From: an uncultured Bacillota bacterium
Lineage (GTDB): Bacteria > Bacillota_I > Bacilli_A > RFN20 > CAG-826
Direction: 5' to 3'
DNA length: 26,221 bases
NCBI GenBank assembly: GCA_937876465.1
Contig: CALEHV010000004.1
Span: forward strand, 1-26,221
Below are positions 14,088-23,612 of this stretch, in pieces. The notes beneath the pieces are model-generated. The model saw only the letters and a list, made by a program, of their open reading frames with translations. It did not search any database and had not been told where the DNA came from. How positions within the stretch are numbered: position 1 is the first letter of the stretch; each line of letters opens with the position of its first letter. Both the position numbers and the translations under genes were made by a program.

Positions 14088-16185
14088 GTTTAACTAACTC
14101 CATGATGTATTCAGGATTACAAGGGACTTTATAAACCCTCTTTCCAATAGCATTTTCAATAGCAAGAGCAATGGCTGGACCTCCTCCTACGAATGTTAAT
14201 TCACCCATGCCTTTTGCACCATCTGCTCCATAAATAAATGGATTATCAATGAATGCAGTTTCCATAGGTGGAATATCTTCAGCTGTTGGAACGATATAAT
14301 CTCCTAATGAACGTTGACGGAACATTCCTTTTTCAACGCGCATATTTTCCATATATCCATAACCGAGTGCTTGAACTAGTCCGCCATCAGCTTGACCAAC
14401 AGCAATACGTTCATCAACTACTCGACCAACATCGTATGTCGACCAGCAACCAACGATATTTATTTGATATGAAACAGGATCGTATTCTACTTCAACAATA
14501 TTTACACCCCATGAATATGATGGGTATGCATCACCTTGCATTGTATTTTCATCCCAGCGGATGTAATCAGGTGCTACATATGGTTCAATATGTTCTTGTC
14601 TAACTCCTGATTTCCAAATCTTTTTCAAATTCTTTGCAGCTTTTTCCATAAGGAAACCAACAATAATAATTGTTCTTGATGCTGCAGTTGGACCTGAATC
14701 AGGAATTATAGAAGTATCAGGATTATCAAATACAACTTGTTCATTTGGAATATCCAAATTCTTAGCAACAATACGTTTCAAAGTTGTTTTGTTGCCTTGT
14801 CCCATATCTACACTTGAAGCATAGACGTGGACAATATCATTCTCATCCTTTATGAGTTTAACTTTTCCTTTAATAATGTCGGCTTCACCAGAACCTGTAA
14901 AACCACAACCGTGTAAGAAGAAAGACATTCCAATGCCTTTGTTACAACCCGGTTTTGAGTATTCAGCTACTTTACGTTTGTAGTCTGACATTTCCATAGC
15001 CTTTTCAATAAGCTCAGGCATAACGATAGGGTCATGGAATTTACCACTATTTGTAGTAACATCGCCTTCTTTAACTAAATACTTCATACGAAGTTCTAAA
15101 GGATCTACGCCAAGTTCTTTAGCTATATGGTGAATAAACATTTCACAAGCAAATATTGTTTGTGGACTTCCAAAGCCTCTAAATGCAGCGGTTGGAACTG
15201 TATTAAACATATAGACATCTCCAACAACGTTTAAGGCAGGAATGTTATAAACATTAGCACAAGCAATTAATGCACGTGATAAAACAACACCACTACAGCC
15301 TTTATATGCACCACCATTTAACTTTACATTGATGTCCATTGCGACGATGTTGTTATCTTTATCAATATAAGCAGTATATTTGCTCTTAGATGGGTGACGC
15401 TTAGTTGTAAATGTAATGTCTTCTGAACGTTCAAATACCATCTTAATAGGTTTATTTATTTTTAATAATGCGGTTGCGAGTTGAGAACCCAAAAGTGAAG
15501 GATAGTGTTCTTTTCCACCAAACGCTCCTCCAACAGCAGGTTGAATAACACGAACTTTATTTGTATCTAAGCCACATGCTCTTGCAACAGCACGATGAAT
15601 GTACCATGGACATTGCATTGAACCTTGGCAAGTAATTCTACCTTGTTCATCAAAGTAAACTACCATGCCTTGTGGTTCTAGATATGCTTGTTCTTGATAT
15701 CCGGTTTCAAATTCTTCTTCAATAACTTTTACCGCTTTTTTCTTTTGTTCTTCAAAGTTACCTTTTTGGAACGACTTATGAATGTAAGAATCAGTAAAAT
15801 CGAATACTGGTTCTTCTTCTTCATAATCAATTTTTACTTCACTAACCAATCGATCAAGTTCGCCTTTATCTGGGCCAACAATAAGAGCAATAGGTTCGCC
15901 AATAAAATTAACTTTCTTTTCAGCAAATACTGGCCAATCTGAGAAGATAATATTAACAACGTTTTCGCCTTTAATATCGTGATAATCTACCCAGTAATAG
16001 CCCTCAGGAAGTTGAGGTTTTGCAATGTTTTTGATTGTTCCGTGTGAAATTGAGCTACGAACAGTCTTTGCAAAAAGCATGCCTTTTAAATTAATGTCAT
16101 CGGTGAAAATTGCTTCGCCCTTACACTTAATATCTTGGTCGACTTTTTTAGTTGATGTAGGATATTTAGTCTTAATTTCTAACAT
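14074..16185 (-). CDS. Molybdenum hydroxylase 1, molybdopterin-binding catalytic subunit (xanthine dehydrogenase-like)
   Basis: A 703-residue catalytic subunit of the xanthine dehydrogenase family, lacking fused Fe-S or FAD domains. Active-site motifs are GGAFGGKEH with E226 (equivalent to Glu802 of bovine xanthine oxidase), AFRGFGSPQ with R336 (Arg880) and GAKGMGELTF with the base E662 (Glu1261). The Glu/Arg pair that positions purines is therefore intact, which favours a purine substrate such as xanthine, hypoxanthine or urate-related compounds. MGQG (461-464) and the Mo-cofactor contacts are also present. No in-frame TGA/selenocysteine is seen; in this group selenium is a labile ligand. 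Start overlaps the upstream DHOD stop as TAATG. Confidence 0.92.
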   Translation of the reverse strand: MLEIKTKYPTSTKKVDQDIKCKGEAIFTDDINLKGMLFAKTVRSSISHGTIKNIAKPQLPEGYYWVDYHDIKGENVVNIIFSDWPVFAEKKVNFIGEPIALIVGPDKGELDRLVSEVKIDYEEEEPVFDFTDSYIHKSFQKGNFEEQKKKAVKVIEEEFETGYQEQAYLEPQGMVVYFDEQGRITCQGSMQCPWYIHRAVARACGLDTNKVRVIQPAVGGAFGGKEHYPSLLGSQLATALLKINKPIKMVFERSEDITFTTKRHPSKSKYTAYIDKDNNIVAMDINVKLNGGAYKGCSGVVLSRALIACANVYNIPALNVVGDVYMFNTVPTAAFRGFGSPQTIFACEMFIHHIAKELGVDPLELRMKYLVKEGDVTTNSGKFHDPIVMPELIEKAMEMSDYKRKVAEYSKPGCNKGIGMSFFLHGCGFTGSGEADIIKGKVKLIKDENDIVHVYASSVDMGQGNKTTLKRIVAKNLDIPNEQVVFDNPDTSIIPDSGPTAASRTIIIVGFLMEKAAKNLKKIWKSGVRQEHIEPYVAPDYIRWDENTMQGDAYPSYSWGVNIVEVEYDPVSYQINIVGCWSTYDVGRVVDERIAVGQADGGLVQALGYGYMENMRVEKGMFRQRSLGDYIVPTAEDIPPMETAFIDNPFIYGADGAKGMGELTFVGGGPAIALAIENAIGKRVYKVPCNPEYIMELVKHGKN

Positions 16186-17288
16186 TATTTTTTCTCTTCA
16201 ACTTTCTCGTATTTTAATGCTTTGGTTGCGCACTTAGAAACGCAAAGTCCACAGCGGAAACATTTATCACTATTGAACTCAGGTCCTTTGTCGCTCATCT
16301 TAATTGCAAAGTAAGGACAAACCTTTTCACACATACCACATTTAACGCATTTTGCTTCGTCTAATTTTGGTGTGTTACCTTTGCCGTACATCGCATGATT
16401 ATCGAGTTGAGTATCAATAACTTCTTGAACAGATTTGAATCCGTATTTTTCAAGAGCTTTTGGTAAGTCTTCAATAATCTTACGATATAATCCTTTGCCT
16501 CTTAACATAGCTGCAGAAAGCATTTGAACTGCAGATGCACCAGCAAGTAAGAATTCGATTACATCATCAGCTGAGGCAACACCGCCAACACCAATAACTG
16601 TTAAGGATGGTTCTGCTTGTTTAATCTTATAAACTACTGCGAGTGCAATATTTTTAATATATGGTCCGCTGGTCCATGCAAAGCCTTCTTGGTTACCATA
16701 AATTACTGAACGTGAAGCAATATCAATCTTCATGCTTGGTCCAAGAGAGTTACAGGCAACAATTCCGTTTGCACCATTTGCTTTAATGGTTCTAGCAAAT
16801 CCAGCTGGATCTGGCATATGAGCATCAATCTTCATGTAAATTGGTTTCTTAGTTAAAGCTCTAATAGCAGCAACTGTTCCGCCAATAACATTTAAATCGT
16901 TTCCAACATAGTGAGTTGAAACTTCATATGCATCAGCAAATTTATCTAATAATGGAATTAAAACTTCCATATCTTCTTTGGTATAACCAACAGAAACAAT
17001 TAAAGGTCTTCCATCACTATTCTTTTTAAAATATGGGAAGAATTCATCGATCCATTTTTCCTTTGTGTATTCTGTCCAAAGTTCACAGTTTAAAACATAA
17101 TCTCTATCTCCATAAATACATGGGTGAGGAATATGTGCATCTTTGGTTGAAACAGTTTTCGATACAATAGCACCGCATCCTTCTTTTTCTAGCCAAAGCA
17201 TTTTCTCAGCATCGCCTACTAAAGGGCCTGCTGCTGGCATTAATGGATTAGCAAGTTCAAATCCATCAAATCTTGTTTTAATATCCAT
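16185..17288 (-). CDS. Dihydroorotate/dihydropyrimidine dehydrogenase-like flavoprotein with C-terminal ferredoxin domain
   Basis: A 367-residue protein with an FMN-binding TIM barrel (about 1-305) and a two-cluster ferredoxin domain: C314, C317, C320, C324 and C343, C346, C349, C353. The FMN-phosphate loop is GVGGVASADD (233-242). Overall it resembles the PreA subunit of bacterial dihydropyrimidine dehydrogenase. The catalytic loop is odd: where class 1 enzymes have an N-x-S-C-P-N motif, this has EVSTHYVGND (122-131) with no Cys. It lies between ssnA and the hydroxylase, where E. coli has ygfK, so it may be the low-potential electron donor or ring reductase of the pathway. AAGGAGG precedes the ATG, two bases after the ssnA stop. 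Confidence 0.85.
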   Translation of the reverse strand: MDIKTRFDGFELANPLMPAAGPLVGDAEKMLWLEKEGCGAIVSKTVSTKDAHIPHPCIYGDRDYVLNCELWTEYTKEKWIDEFFPYFKKNSDGRPLIVSVGYTKEDMEVLIPLLDKFADAYEVSTHYVGNDLNVIGGTVAAIRALTKKPIYMKIDAHMPDPAGFARTIKANGANGIVACNSLGPSMKIDIASRSVIYGNQEGFAWTSGPYIKNIALAVVYKIKQAEPSLTVIGVGGVASADDVIEFLLAGASAVQMLSAAMLRGKGLYRKIIEDLPKALEKYGFKSVQEVIDTQLDNHAMYGKGNTPKLDEAKCVKCGMCEKVCPYFAIKMSDKGPEFNSDKCFRCGLCVSKCATKALKYEKVEEKK

Positions 17289-17290
17289 GG

Positions 17291-18592
17291 TTATTTCTCC
17301 TCCTTAACTAGGGTCCATAGTTTATTTGCAAATTCATTGCATTTTTCAAATTCAGAAAGAAGATTCTCATTAACCAACTTGTAGTTTCTTACTTGCCAAT
17401 TACGGCGAGAGAAAACATCACATGGTTTAAATTGAGGGAATAGTCCAAAGAAAATGTGACCAAAAATATTATCTTTAGTTACATTTGTGAATGGGTGATA
17501 GTCCACCAACATAAAGTCGGCTTCATATCCGTTTTCCATCTTTCCAAGCTTGATATTAAGACGCTTTGAAACGTATTCATAAGCGTTATTAATCATATTT
17601 ATTACATCTCCAAGATTTAATTGAGTTGGAGACTTATTTAGCAAGTGCGAAGTATAGTAAACATTGCAATATTCACTTGCCATATTTGAATTAAGACCGT
17701 CATTACCAACAAAAACTTTAATTCCGTGGTCAATGTAGTTCTTAACATTAGGTAACCCTACTGCATTATTCATATTACTTGTTGTATTAACAACACAATA
17801 GGCATTATTTTTCTTAATAATATCTAATTCTTTATCGCTTAAAGCAACTCCGTGAACGATTAATGAATCTGGTTTAATAATTCCATATTCATCAAAACGT
17901 TCAATAATTGTCTTATTGTATTTTTCTTTTGAATCAGTTTCGTCATCGACACTTTCTGCAACGTGAACATGTAAAGGGATATTACCTTGATATTTTTTAA
18001 CTCCTTCTAATGTTTCATTTGAAAGTGTCATTGAAGCGTGAAGGCCAAACAAGCCACTACACTTCATATTGCTTTTGTAATAGTTAGCAAAATCTGCGTT
18101 TTCCATTAAACATTTTTCAACATCGTATCTATCACTTGTTTCGAAACAGAAAATGCCTCTCATACGTGCAACATCAACAACCGATCTTTTAAGTTCATCT
18201 AAGGAACCAGTAATTTGTCCAGAAGCGTGATGGTCAATAACTGTTGTAACGCCATTTAATAAGAATTCACTAGCAGCAGCAATGCCTGAATAATATGTGA
18301 CATCGTTTGTAATCTTAGCATCGATCTTCCACCACATTTGCTCTAGGATTTGTAAGAAGGTTTTTGGATTAAAAGGAAGAGCTAAGCCACGAGCAAAAAT
18401 TGAATAGATATGTGCGTGTCCGCAAACAAATCCAGGAAGTAAAAGTTTTCCTTCTCCATCAATGATTTCATATCCTTTATCGACAAAGTTTTTCATCTCG
18501 CCGACTTCTTCAATAGTTCTATCAAAAACGATATAGCCATTTTCAATATAATTTTTGTAATCGAATATACGAACGTTTATAACAGCTTTCAT
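17291..18592 (-). CDS. ssnA: SsnA-type aminohydrolase (amidohydrolase superfamily)
   Basis: A 433-residue metal-dependent hydrolase of the guanine deaminase/SsnA type, near E. coli SsnA length (442). The metal ligands can be placed: H59 and H61 in GFVCGHAHIY, H210 region with E213 in LHVHVAES, H247 in IVHGVALS and D298 in VGNDGLNS. In the cluster it probably removes an exocyclic or ring amino group from a purine-derived intermediate. I chose ATG 18592: it follows GGAGAG and overlaps the hyuA stop as ATGA; an ATG five codons upstream would begin inside that ribosome-binding region. Confidence 0.88.
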   Translation of the reverse strand: MKAVINVRIFDYKNYIENGYIVFDRTIEEVGEMKNFVDKGYEIIDGEGKLLLPGFVCGHAHIYSIFARGLALPFNPKTFLQILEQMWWKIDAKITNDVTYYSGIAAASEFLLNGVTTVIDHHASGQITGSLDELKRSVVDVARMRGIFCFETSDRYDVEKCLMENADFANYYKSNMKCSGLFGLHASMTLSNETLEGVKKYQGNIPLHVHVAESVDDETDSKEKYNKTIIERFDEYGIIKPDSLIVHGVALSDKELDIIKKNNAYCVVNTTSNMNNAVGLPNVKNYIDHGIKVFVGNDGLNSNMASEYCNVYYTSHLLNKSPTQLNLGDVINMINNAYEYVSKRLNIKLGKMENGYEADFMLVDYHPFTNVTKDNIFGHIFFGLFPQFKPCDVFSRRNWQVRNYKLVNENLLSEFEKCNEFANKLWTLVKEEK

Positions 18593-20055
18593 AATTTCTC
18601 TCCACAATTAATTTCGTGACCCTTTTGTTCAATGAACTCACCATTCTTCAAAACGAATTTTCCATTAACAATAGTGTGTACAAATTCACCTGCACCAAGA
18701 ACACCTTCATAGATAGAATAATCACATCTTCCATGAGGCTTTTTACAACGGTAATTATCAATTTCTTTAAATACTGCAATATCTGCGTAAAATCCTGGTT
18801 TTAATTCTCCTCTATCAACAAAATCTTCGAGTTCTGCAACGTTTTTAGTCATTTTATCAATAACTTTATCGCCGAATCTCTTATATAAAATAGAGAATGA
18901 ATTTTCGATACCGCCAACACCAAGGGGGAAGCCTGCTAAGGTTGGCCAATCTTTCTCGTAAGACATAAATGAACAATGGTCTGTTCCAATAGTGTCTAAC
19001 ATATCGAAATTAGCAACTAATAATTGTCTTTCTCTTTCACTTCTTAAAGGAGGTGCAAATGTAAATAATTTGCCATTTTCATCATTTAAAAATTCTTGAT
19101 TAAAGACAAAATATTGAGGGCACGATTCTATGAACAAATTCTTTCCAAGTATGTCACTAAATTCATCTTTAAGCTGACGTAATGTTTCGCCACTTGAACA
19201 ATGAACCATGTATAAGTAACCACCTGTTTCTTTAGCGTATTTAGCAAGTTTAATTGCTTCCATTGTTTCGCTATATCCTGGACGAGAAACAGGCAAATCT
19301 TTATAAGTCATCTCAGGCTTAATTTGAATCATGTCATCTGCTTCAATATGTGCACAAATTAATACACCATATTTTTTAGACAACTTTAAAAGTTCAATAA
19401 TATCTTCGTCGTAGGTTCTACGTCCTGTATCACTATAAGTAGTAAATAGTTTTACAGTACGAATTCCTAATTTAAGACAATCAATTACGTAATCTTCTAA
19501 ATTACATTTAGGCATTTTGATACAAGAATGAAAATGATAATTTAAAGGACATTTCTCAGCTTCTTGTTTTCTGCGATTATATGTTTCCCAAAGATTCTCA
19601 ACGGTATTAGAAGGATCCAAAAAATCAACAATTGTGGTAACTCCACCATAAGCAGCAGTTTTTCCGCCATAGTAGAAATCATCAACTGATGTAACTCTTC
19701 CACAATCAAGTTGGAAGTGTACATGTGGGTCAATAATTCCTGGAATAATTTTAAGTCCAGAGCAGTCAATAACTTCTTCGCCTAATATTCTGTCATCAAC
19801 AGACCAAATCTTACGGCCATAGACGTTAACATTCTTTTGTTCCCACTTGCCATCAATCCAAACTAATCCGTTCTTTAAAGTTAAATCACACTTATAAATA
19901 CCTTTATCTTTTTTGAATTCAGGGCAGGTTAAACGTTTAGGTTTATTTTGATACATAGAACAAGAGTTTGAATCGCAATCAAAACCTCTGTACCTGCATT
20001 GTGAACAAGGTAAGCATTTAGTGTCTTTAATATAAAGAATCTTTGTATCTAACAT
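18589..20055 (-). CDS. hyuA: Dihydropyrimidinase/hydantoinase-like cyclic amidohydrolase with Cys-rich N-terminal extension
   Basis: A 488-residue cyclic amidohydrolase that should open a hydantoin- or dihydropyrimidine-like ring. The binuclear metal site is complete: H111 and H113 (DPHVHF), carboxylatable K202 (TVKLFTTY), H236 (AHIEAD), H285 (VHCSSGE) and D359 (GTDHCS). The first 56 residues are unusual: they hold cysteines at 14, 17, 20, 27, 32, 44 and 56, a spacing that suggests a small zinc- or Fe-S-binding module, and are the reason it is longer than E. coli HyuA (461). The start overlaps the upstream Mo-subunit stop (TAATG). The first Met is the only plausible one before the Cys region. 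Confidence 0.88.
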   Translation of the reverse strand: MLDTKILYIKDTKCLPCSQCRYRGFDCDSNSCSMYQNKPKRLTCPEFKKDKGIYKCDLTLKNGLVWIDGKWEQKNVNVYGRKIWSVDDRILGEEVIDCSGLKIIPGIIDPHVHFQLDCGRVTSVDDFYYGGKTAAYGGVTTIVDFLDPSNTVENLWETYNRRKQEAEKCPLNYHFHSCIKMPKCNLEDYVIDCLKLGIRTVKLFTTYSDTGRRTYDEDIIELLKLSKKYGVLICAHIEADDMIQIKPEMTYKDLPVSRPGYSETMEAIKLAKYAKETGGYLYMVHCSSGETLRQLKDEFSDILGKNLFIESCPQYFVFNQEFLNDENGKLFTFAPPLRSERERQLLVANFDMLDTIGTDHCSFMSYEKDWPTLAGFPLGVGGIENSFSILYKRFGDKVIDKMTKNVAELEDFVDRGELKPGFYADIAVFKEIDNYRCKKPHGRCDYSIYEGVLGAGEFVHTIVNGKFVLKNGEFIEQKGHEINCGEKL

Positions 20056-22373
20056 TATTTATTGCCTTTTGCTTTCATAGCTTCATAAATCTTTTCTGGT
20101 GTAATTGGTAAGCTATGAATTCTAACTCCAAGAGCATTGTAAATTGCATTACAAATAACTGCAGGAGGAGTATCGATACCAATTTCACCAACAGACTTAG
20201 CACCGAATGGACCGCTTACTTCGTAAGAATCAGCGAATTCGGTTGTAAGTTTATTAACTTCCATTGATGTTGGAATATGGTAATTATCAAATGTATTACT
20301 AAGTAATTTTCCTTTAGGTGTGTACTTAACTTCTTCATAAGCAGCCATACCTAAACCTTGAATGATTCCACCTTCAACTTGGCCTTTTGCTAAGCCTGGA
20401 TTAATTGTTGTTCCACAGTCAACAACTGATACATAGTTAAGAACTTTAAATTCAAATGTTTCTGTATCAATTTCAATTTCTGCGTAACCTGCCATAAATG
20501 GAGGTGGAGAAACGTGTCCGTGATAAGATTCTGTAACAGCAATTTGTCTTGTGTCTGTGTTATAAAGACGTTTTGTTGATAAATCATCTAATGTAACTTC
20601 TTTATTTCCAGAAACAAACTTTGTTCCATCAAATTCAACTGTTTCAGGTTTAACTTCTAAATATTGAGCTGCTTCAGAGATAAGACGTTCTCTCATCTTT
20701 TGTGCAGCTTTCCATGCGGCATTACCAGAAACATAAGTTGTACTAGATGCATATGCACCACAATCATATGGAGTTAAATCTGTATCTGATGAATAAATAA
20801 TTACTTTATCAACTGTTGTTTGAAGTTCTTCTGCAACAATTTGAGTAATAACTGTATCAGAACCTTGTCCGATATCGGTTGCACCAACTGTTACGTTATA
20901 TGAACCACCATCATTTAATTTAATTGTGCAGCTACCCATATCAAGGAATGGAATTCCGCTTCCTTGCATAGCAATAGCCATACCAACAGCTCTAATTGTA
21001 TGTGGTCCAACTTTCTTAGCAGGATATTTCTCATCCCAGCCAATAAGTTCTTTTCCACGTTTAATACAATATGGAAGTTTGCATGATTCCATAATCATTG
21101 CAGTACCTTCTGTACCTTCACCCATAATCTTAAAGATTGGGGATGTTTCTTTTTCCTTCATTGAATTATCTTCACGAAATTTAATTGGATCAACACCCAT
21201 CTTCTCTGCAAGGATATCTATAGTAGCTTCCAAAGCATAGTTACCTTGAATAGCACCATAACCACGGAAAGCACCAGCAGAAACGTGGTTAGTATAAACA
21301 ACTTCACCACCAAATCTAACTGCATCAACTTTGTTATAAAGTGGTAAAACTTTTGAACCTGTAATCATGAATACTGTTAAAGCGTGTTCGCCATATGCAC
21401 CAGTATCTGAAAGTGACTTACAATCGATAGCACGAATACGTCCATCTTTTGTAGCGCCCAACTTCATTGTGATTCTCATTGGGTGACGTGTATATGAGCA
21501 TCCAAATACTTCTTCACGAGTATAAACAACCTTTGATGGTTTGTTAGTTCTTAAAGTCACTAAAGCAGCAAACATTTCACCATTAAAATGTTGCTTTCCA
21601 CCGAATCCGCCACCAACTCTTGGCTTTACAATTCTTACTTGTCCAATAGGCAAACCAATGGTTTTTGCAAGGATTCTGCGAATATGGTAAGGAGTTTGAG
21701 TGGTTGTATAAATGACCAATCTATTATGCTCATCAAGTCTTGCGTTACATGCGTGAGGTTCAAGCATAGCGTGAGCTTGAGCTTGTGTATAGAAGGTTTC
21801 TTCAACAATGTAATCACACTTCTTAAATACTTCATCAACATCGCCAACATTCATGTGGTATGCAGCAGCAACGTTACGCTTTGGATCAAAGCCAATTGGG
21901 AACATTTCGCATATTCCATCTTCAGGGTGAATAACTGATTTATTATCTAAAGCAGTCTCCATATCAAGAACTGGCTCTAAAACTTCATAATCTACTTTAA
22001 TAAGCTTTAATGCTTTTTCTGCAATCTCTTCACTTACTGCAGCAACAGCAGCAACTTCATCGCCAACGAAACGAACATATTCATCAAGAATAAATTTATC
22101 GTGTGGAGATGGTTCTGGATAGCCTTGGCCTGCGCGTGAGAACGAAACATGTGGAACGTTTTTATGAGTTAAAACGCATTCAACTCCAGGAAGTTTCTCC
22201 GCTTCACTAACATCAATATTTTTAATATGAGCAAAAGCGTGAGGAGAACGTAAAATCTTAATAATTAAAGAATTTGGTTCTGCAAAGTCGTCTGTGTAAT
22301 ATGGACGGCCCATCATTAAACCTTTTCCGTCTACTGAAGGTGTAAGGTTATTAACAACTTTGAATTTCTTCAT
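20055..22373 (-). CDS. Molybdenum hydroxylase 2, molybdopterin-binding catalytic subunit (xdhD-like)
   Basis: A 772-residue xanthine-dehydrogenase-family catalytic chain, a different paralogue from the 703-residue one. Motifs are GGGFGGKQH with Q261 where purine-type enzymes have Glu (bovine Glu802), AFRGYGAIQ with R370, TDIGQGSD (499-506) and GAKSVGEIG with base E730. The Glu-to-Gln change points to a substrate or tautomer different from hydroxylase 1. It corresponds in context to XdhD/'putative selenate reductase' Mo subunits of the E. coli cluster, although XdhD has a fused 2Fe-2S domain and this does not. It is linked by TAATG overlaps to the 2Fe-2S gene upstream and hyuA downstream. Confidence 0.9.
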   Translation of the reverse strand: MKKFKVVNNLTPSVDGKGLMMGRPYYTDDFAEPNSLIIKILRSPHAFAHIKNIDVSEAEKLPGVECVLTHKNVPHVSFSRAGQGYPEPSPHDKFILDEYVRFVGDEVAAVAAVSEEIAEKALKLIKVDYEVLEPVLDMETALDNKSVIHPEDGICEMFPIGFDPKRNVAAAYHMNVGDVDEVFKKCDYIVEETFYTQAQAHAMLEPHACNARLDEHNRLVIYTTTQTPYHIRRILAKTIGLPIGQVRIVKPRVGGGFGGKQHFNGEMFAALVTLRTNKPSKVVYTREEVFGCSYTRHPMRITMKLGATKDGRIRAIDCKSLSDTGAYGEHALTVFMITGSKVLPLYNKVDAVRFGGEVVYTNHVSAGAFRGYGAIQGNYALEATIDILAEKMGVDPIKFREDNSMKEKETSPIFKIMGEGTEGTAMIMESCKLPYCIKRGKELIGWDEKYPAKKVGPHTIRAVGMAIAMQGSGIPFLDMGSCTIKLNDGGSYNVTVGATDIGQGSDTVITQIVAEELQTTVDKVIIYSSDTDLTPYDCGAYASSTTYVSGNAAWKAAQKMRERLISEAAQYLEVKPETVEFDGTKFVSGNKEVTLDDLSTKRLYNTDTRQIAVTESYHGHVSPPPFMAGYAEIEIDTETFEFKVLNYVSVVDCGTTINPGLAKGQVEGGIIQGLGMAAYEEVKYTPKGKLLSNTFDNYHIPTSMEVNKLTTEFADSYEVSGPFGAKSVGEIGIDTPPAVICNAIYNALGVRIHSLPITPEKIYEAMKAKGNK

Positions 22374-22825
22374 TATTTGAGTCCTCCTAAGTATTTTTTA
22401 ATTGCTTTTAATTGGCTGTGATAACCTGTGCATCTACAAAGGTTTCCAACCATATATTTTTTAATTTCTTCATCGGTAGGATTCTTAAGTTCTTTGCTTA
22501 AAGCGTGAATAACTAAAGCAAATGCTGAGTTACAGTAACCACATTGATCGCTACCTTCACTAGCAAAGCATTCAGCAATCTTTGCAGCTTCTGCTTGAAT
22601 GCCTTCTACTGTTGTAATTTCGTGTCCTTCGACTCTTAAGGCTAAATATGAACACGAAAGAATTGGGTGTCCGTCTAATAAAACTGAACAAACTCCGCAA
22701 GCAGAACCATCACAGCCTTTCTTCAAAGACTTAACGTTATGGTTTTTTAATGCGTCTAAAAGAGATTCGCCTGGTTCAACATCCCATTTAACGTCTAAAC
22801 CATTTAATTTAAATTTGAGTTCCAT
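22373..22825 (-). CDS. Molybdenum hydroxylase 2, 2Fe-2S subunit
   Basis: A 150-residue two-cluster small subunit. Cluster one ligands are C38, C43, C46 and C58 (GCDGSACGVCSV); cluster two ligands are C95, C98, C130 and C132 (QCGYCNSAF and LCRCTGYH). It differs clearly from the other 2Fe-2S protein in this operon, so the two trimers are separate paralogous sets rather than a recent duplication. GGAGGA close to its 3' end supplies the ribosome-binding site of the next gene; TAATG overlaps occur on both sides. Confidence 0.94.
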   Translation of the reverse strand: MELKFKLNGLDVKWDVEPGESLLDALKNHNVKSLKKGCDGSACGVCSVLLDGHPILSCSYLALRVEGHEITTVEGIQAEAAKIAECFASEGSDQCGYCNSAFALVIHALSKELKNPTDEEIKKYMVGNLCRCTGYHSQLKAIKKYLGGLK

Positions 22826-23610
22826 TATTTGTTAACCTCCTCAAGGGCACGTCTTACATATGTAATTGCCAAATGTTTACGATAATCAGCTTTGGCAGCC
22901 ATTGAATCAGCAAACTTCATATTGCCAACTAATTCTGCAACCTTAGCAAAATCTTTTTCACCATTATTGATTGCGTCCATTGCATCAACTGCTAAAGCAG
23001 CAACTCCTGAACGTGAACCAACAACGATTTTGTAATTATCGTGTTTTACACATCTTGTAACTGCAACGTTGATAATTGGATAATCAAGTGCAGTCATGCC
23101 AACTTTCTTAAAGTATGAAAGTCTGTGGCACTTTTTAATAATGATGTGTGTAAGAATTTCTTTTGATGGATTTGGATTAGCTAAATAATCTTCTAAGCTC
23201 ATTTCTCCGCTTGGATAGAACACCAAAGTTGTATTGCAAGCAAGAAGTGCGGTTAATAAATCAGAGAAAGCATATTTGCCAACTACTGAACCACCAATTG
23301 TTGCTCCATTTCTAAATGCAGGTCCCATAATTTGACTTACTGCGTCATTTAAAATTCCATTGCAACATTCCTTAACTAACTCACTAAGTTCAAATTCTCT
23401 TTGAGTTACAAGTGCACCAACTTTAACAAAATCTCCATCATCTTCAATCTTGTTTAAATCAAGGTCTACTAAATCGATAAGAGTGTTAATTTGAGTATTA
23501 CCTTTCTTGAGCCATAATCCTCCACCTAAGATTTTGTTAAGTGGATTCTCTTGTAAAAGTTTGTATGCTTCTTCAAGTGATTTAGCTCTTACATAAGAAT
23601 TAACTTTCAT
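22825..23610 (-). CDS. Molybdenum hydroxylase 2, FAD-binding subunit
   Basis: A 261-residue FAD subunit, shorter than that of hydroxylase 1. FAD contacts lie in ILGGGLWLKKG (27-37) and GPAFRNGATIGGSVVGKYAFSD (split around residues 95-116), where the usual NIANASPAGD is altered to SVVGKYAFSD. This altered signature is typical of the FAD subunits linked with selenium-type molybdenum hydroxylases (YgfM-like). It transfers electrons from the 2Fe-2S subunit to an acceptor. It starts two bases after the mocA-like stop, with AAAGG upstream. Confidence 0.87.
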   Translation of the reverse strand: MKVNSYVRAKSLEEAYKLLQENPLNKILGGGLWLKKGNTQINTLIDLVDLDLNKIEDDGDFVKVGALVTQREFELSELVKECCNGILNDAVSQIMGPAFRNGATIGGSVVGKYAFSDLLTALLACNTTLVFYPSGEMSLEDYLANPNPSKEILTHIIIKKCHRLSYFKKVGMTALDYPIINVAVTRCVKHDNYKIVVGSRSGVAALAVDAMDAINNGEKDFAKVAELVGNMKFADSMAAKADYRKHLAITYVRRALEEVNK

Positions 23611-23612
23611 AC

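Noticed and set aside
14268..14603. Plus-strand open frame inside the Mo-subunit gene
   Set aside because: It lies opposite a clearly conserved gene, has no ribosome-binding site and has low-complexity Gln/His composition, so it is a shadow.
14074..22373. Selenocysteine (in-frame TGA) in the hydroxylase catalytic subunits
   Set aside because: Both frames are open end to end without TGA; selenium in this family is a non-coded ligand.
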